Origin: Pseudanabaena sp. Salubria-1
Lineage (GTDB): Bacteria; Cyanobacteriota; Cyanobacteriia; Pseudanabaenales; Pseudanabaenaceae
Assembly (NCBI GenBank): GCA_023336205.1
Contig: JALQCR010000001.1
Span: 124,001-188,000, forward strand
DNA: 64,000 bases
Direction: 5' to 3'
The notes under the pieces were generated by a model. That model ran no database searches. It was not told where the DNA came from and saw only the letters and a program-made list of their open reading frames with translations. Both the position numbers and the translations under genes were made by a program. This document shows positions 62,528-64,000 of this stretch, in pieces; positions within the stretch are counted from its first letter, which is position 1; every line of letters begins with the position of its first letter.

Positions 62528-63163
62528 ATGTTTTTACCTTTAGCTCAATCTAGCCGCGATCGCCACCCAAAACATCTTGCTGAAGTTGTGGCAACTTCCA
62601 CGACTGAGTTTCTTGCTCAGTGTCTTGAACCTAACAACTTAGATTTTCCATTAATGCCAGCCTTTGGTAGTTGGGTAAAGTCTCAACAGGATGAGAACAG
62701 CGAGGTTATTGCCTATGGCGTGGTCTATCATGCGACAACAGCACCGATTGATTCTGTTCATCGTGCAGTGGCTCTAGGCTTGAGCCTACAGGAGTTACGC
62801 GAACAACAGCCTCAAATTTTCGCAATGCTCCGTTCTGAGATTAAAGTTGTGCTACTCGGCTTTAGTTCTGTTGGCAATATCTATCAACATCTCCCTTCGC
62901 AACCTCCTCAAATTCATCAGGCTGTATATGGTTGTGAAGAATCAGAAATCGAAAACTTTACTGAGGAGTTAAATTTTATAAGAACCTTAGTTCAGATGAC
63001 TAACGCGCCTGTCGATGAACTAATTGCGGCTGTATTACGCAATGTCTATCAAGTGAGAAAATGTGATCGCAATTGGCTAGTTCAAGCAGGAAGAAAGCTC
63101 AGCATTCTATTAAAAGATGACTATGATCGCCTTGGCGCAATCTTAGGACAAGTTCATCCTTGA
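62528..63163 (+). CDS. HAS-barrel domain protein
   Basis: 211 residues: DRHPKHLAEVVATSTTEFLA, QCLEPNNLDFPLMPAFGSWV, VIAYGVVYHATTAPIDSVHR, ALGLSLQELREQQPQIFAML. The N-terminal part resembles the HAS barrel of HerA-type ATPases; the rest is specific to cyanobacteria. The first of several 14-bp repeats supplies its stop codon. Confidence 0.75.
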   Translation: MFLPLAQSSRDRHPKHLAEVVATSTTEFLAQCLEPNNLDFPLMPAFGSWVKSQQDENSEVIAYGVVYHATTAPIDSVHRAVALGLSLQELREQQPQIFAMLRSEIKVVLLGFSSVGNIYQHLPSQPPQIHQAVYGCEESEIENFTEELNFIRTLVQMTNAPVDELIAAVLRNVYQVRKCDRNWLVQAGRKLSILLKDDYDRLGAILGQVHP

Positions 63164-63214
63164 CAAAGAAAACTTGACAAAGAAAACTTGACAAAGAAAA
63201 CTTGGCAAAGAAAA
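63159..63214 (+). repeat. Four tandem 14-bp repeats at the end of the HAS-barrel gene
   Basis: CTTGACAAAGAAAA at 63159, 63173 and 63187, with one change in the fourth (63201). The TGA stop lies in the first unit. Confidence 0.95.
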
Positions 63215-63310
63215 AGGAAAGAAAAGGTTGGTATCATGAACTTTTCGCGCTCAGATTTTGGTCTATTGCCAATTACGAAGCTAAGTACCTCGGCATAATT
63301 AAAAAAACAG

Positions 63311-63357
63311 AGCCCACATCTGTACCGACTGCTTAGCAGTCGGTACAGATGTGGGCT
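63311..63357. terminator. Long perfect intergenic hairpin
   Basis: 22-base arms AGCCCACATCTGTACCGACT... around GC-TTA-GC. The core ATCTGTACCG is shared with 24133-24171. Confidence 0.75.
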
Positions 63358-63372
63358 TGTTTGCTCTAATAC

Positions 63373-63407
63373 AAAAATATAAAATGGCGTAGCCATTTTA
63401 TATTTTT
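63373..63407. terminator. Hairpin with GC-GTA-GC apex
   Basis: Perfect 16-base arms AAAAATATAAAATGGC and complement, with A/T runs on both exits. Between 63408 and 63564 I see no gene. Confidence 0.7.
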
Positions 63408-63564
63408 AACTGATGTTACGTGGAACGCAGATGATGAATCTCTTGCTACTAGCGTGACAGGGCAACCACGGGGGGATTGCCCTGAAACAATTAATGTTCT
63501 TTAGGGGCTGCAGCAATTCCAAATTCAAAAAGTAGCAAGATATACAAAACCAAGAGTCTAAAAA

Positions 63565-64000
63565 TTAACAGGAATCTGCAAAGACGGGGGCTTCATCAAG
63601 CATAAAGTCGATTAAATGTTGCCAACTCTTAAATAAAAAGTACTTGGTAAGAGAGAGAATATCTTGAAAGAATCCTCTACGAGTGCCACGCTTACGACGA
63701 ATCTCTTGATAACTGGAATCTATTAAATGTAAAATCGTGTGAAATAGAAAAGCTAACAAATTAAGAGATAGAAGTGTCGATGACAAATGTTTTTGTCCAT
63801 GACCAAAGTTATGTTCCAAGTTGTAGCCCTTGGTTTTCAACACATTGTGGTTCTCATTTTCGGTTTTCCAACGACATCTACCCGTTTCAACTACGACCGC
63901 CACATTGTCAATATTAACAGCATGATTAGTCACAAAAGCATTACGGTAGACTTCAGAATTATCAACACTATTGCGAACAGTCAGTTCACACCAGTTCACT
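63565..64000 (-). CDS. DDE transposase, C-terminal part (gene runs off the right edge)
   Basis: The visible 144 residues include NAFVTNHAVNIDNVAVVVET, GRCRWKTENENHNVLKTKGY, NLEHNFGHGQKHLSSTLLSL and NLLAFLFHTILHLIDSS. These are typical of the end of an IS4-superfamily transposase (R-W-x-T-E-N-E with the last catalytic Glu). The start lies beyond 64000. Confidence 0.88.
   Translation of the reverse strand, partial: VNWCELTVRNSVDNSEVYRNAFVTNHAVNIDNVAVVVETGRCRWKTENENHNVLKTKGYNLEHNFGHGQKHLSSTLLSLNLLAFLFHTILHLIDSSYQEIRRKRGTRRGFFQDILSLTKYFLFKSWQHLIDFMLDEAPVFADSC

Noticed and set aside
63237..63299. 20-codon frame MNFSRSDFGLLPITKLSTSA
   Set aside because: Too short, no clear ribosome site, and no sign of conservation that I can recognise.

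Overview
The window looks like chromosomal DNA of a filamentous or unicellular cyanobacterium, most like Pseudanabaena. The HIP1 octamer GCGATCGC is very frequent, and oxygenic-photosynthesis genes are present: acsF, chlP, psbM, a photosystem II S4-domain protein and a PRC-barrel protein. Core genes are rph (partial), rps1B, pyrB, rpsP, khpA, cinA, metH and a tRNA-Lys. Many intergenic spaces hold one long, near-perfect hairpin with its own arm sequence and a GC-rich three-base apex. These look like terminators.

Layout. 1-7.6 kb: core genes, including a Ser/Thr kinase frameshifted by a 31-bp tandem duplication, then a RelE-type toxin-antitoxin pair. 8-12.4 kb: a NACHT NTPase with an N-terminal HTH, a TumE-like toxin pair, a MITE-like element and a decayed small gene. 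12.4-14.3 kb: psbM, rps1B and a membrane protein. 14.3-21.9 kb: a mobile-element graveyard. It holds a MITE, a transposase pseudogene, two identical copies of an ISL3-type element read through a poly-A frameshift, an IS30 element and a second ISL3-type element. IS30 and the second ISL3 element interrupt one acyltransferase gene, whose three exact pieces rejoin into an intact 367-codon frame. 21.9-26.5 kb: an orphan cytosine methyltransferase truncated by an IS, then pyrB, a 50-residue membrane protein, rpsP-khpA, cinA and a 47-residue basic protein. 26.5-32.1 kb: an accessory block with a lipoprotein and a VirD4/TraG-like coupling ATPase plus three companions. Duplicated leaders there carry a 27-bp dyad, and the block ends in an attC-like hairpin. 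32.1-33.7 kb: a radical SAM protein.

34-47 kb is the most interesting part. A retron-type reverse transcriptase has NAxxH, YADD and VTG motifs and a long charged N-terminal extension. A non-coding locus just upstream of it has the layout of msr-msd, with matched a1/a2 inverted repeats and a 22-bp msd-like stem. Two WGR-domain proteins lie on either side, one with a beta-propeller and one with HEAT repeats. An IS4-type element, xisH-xisI, two inverted ISKra4-type copies and an IS1 element have been inserted around them. The retron is supported by sequence features; its link to the WGR proteins is inference.

47-57.4 kb: a run of small toxin-antitoxin and XisI genes, including a mosaic antitoxin made from two neighbours. 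Then come a NACHT-HEAT NTPase, the PRC-barrel/PSII-S4 pair, an Rpn-like protein, and an AAA ATPase plus DUF3226 (TOPRIM-like) pair that resembles OLD/PARIS-type defence. 57.4-64 kb: metH, two YbjN-like paralogues, a HAS-barrel protein and the end of another transposase.

All assignments come from reading the sequence and from memory of the families; no database search was run.
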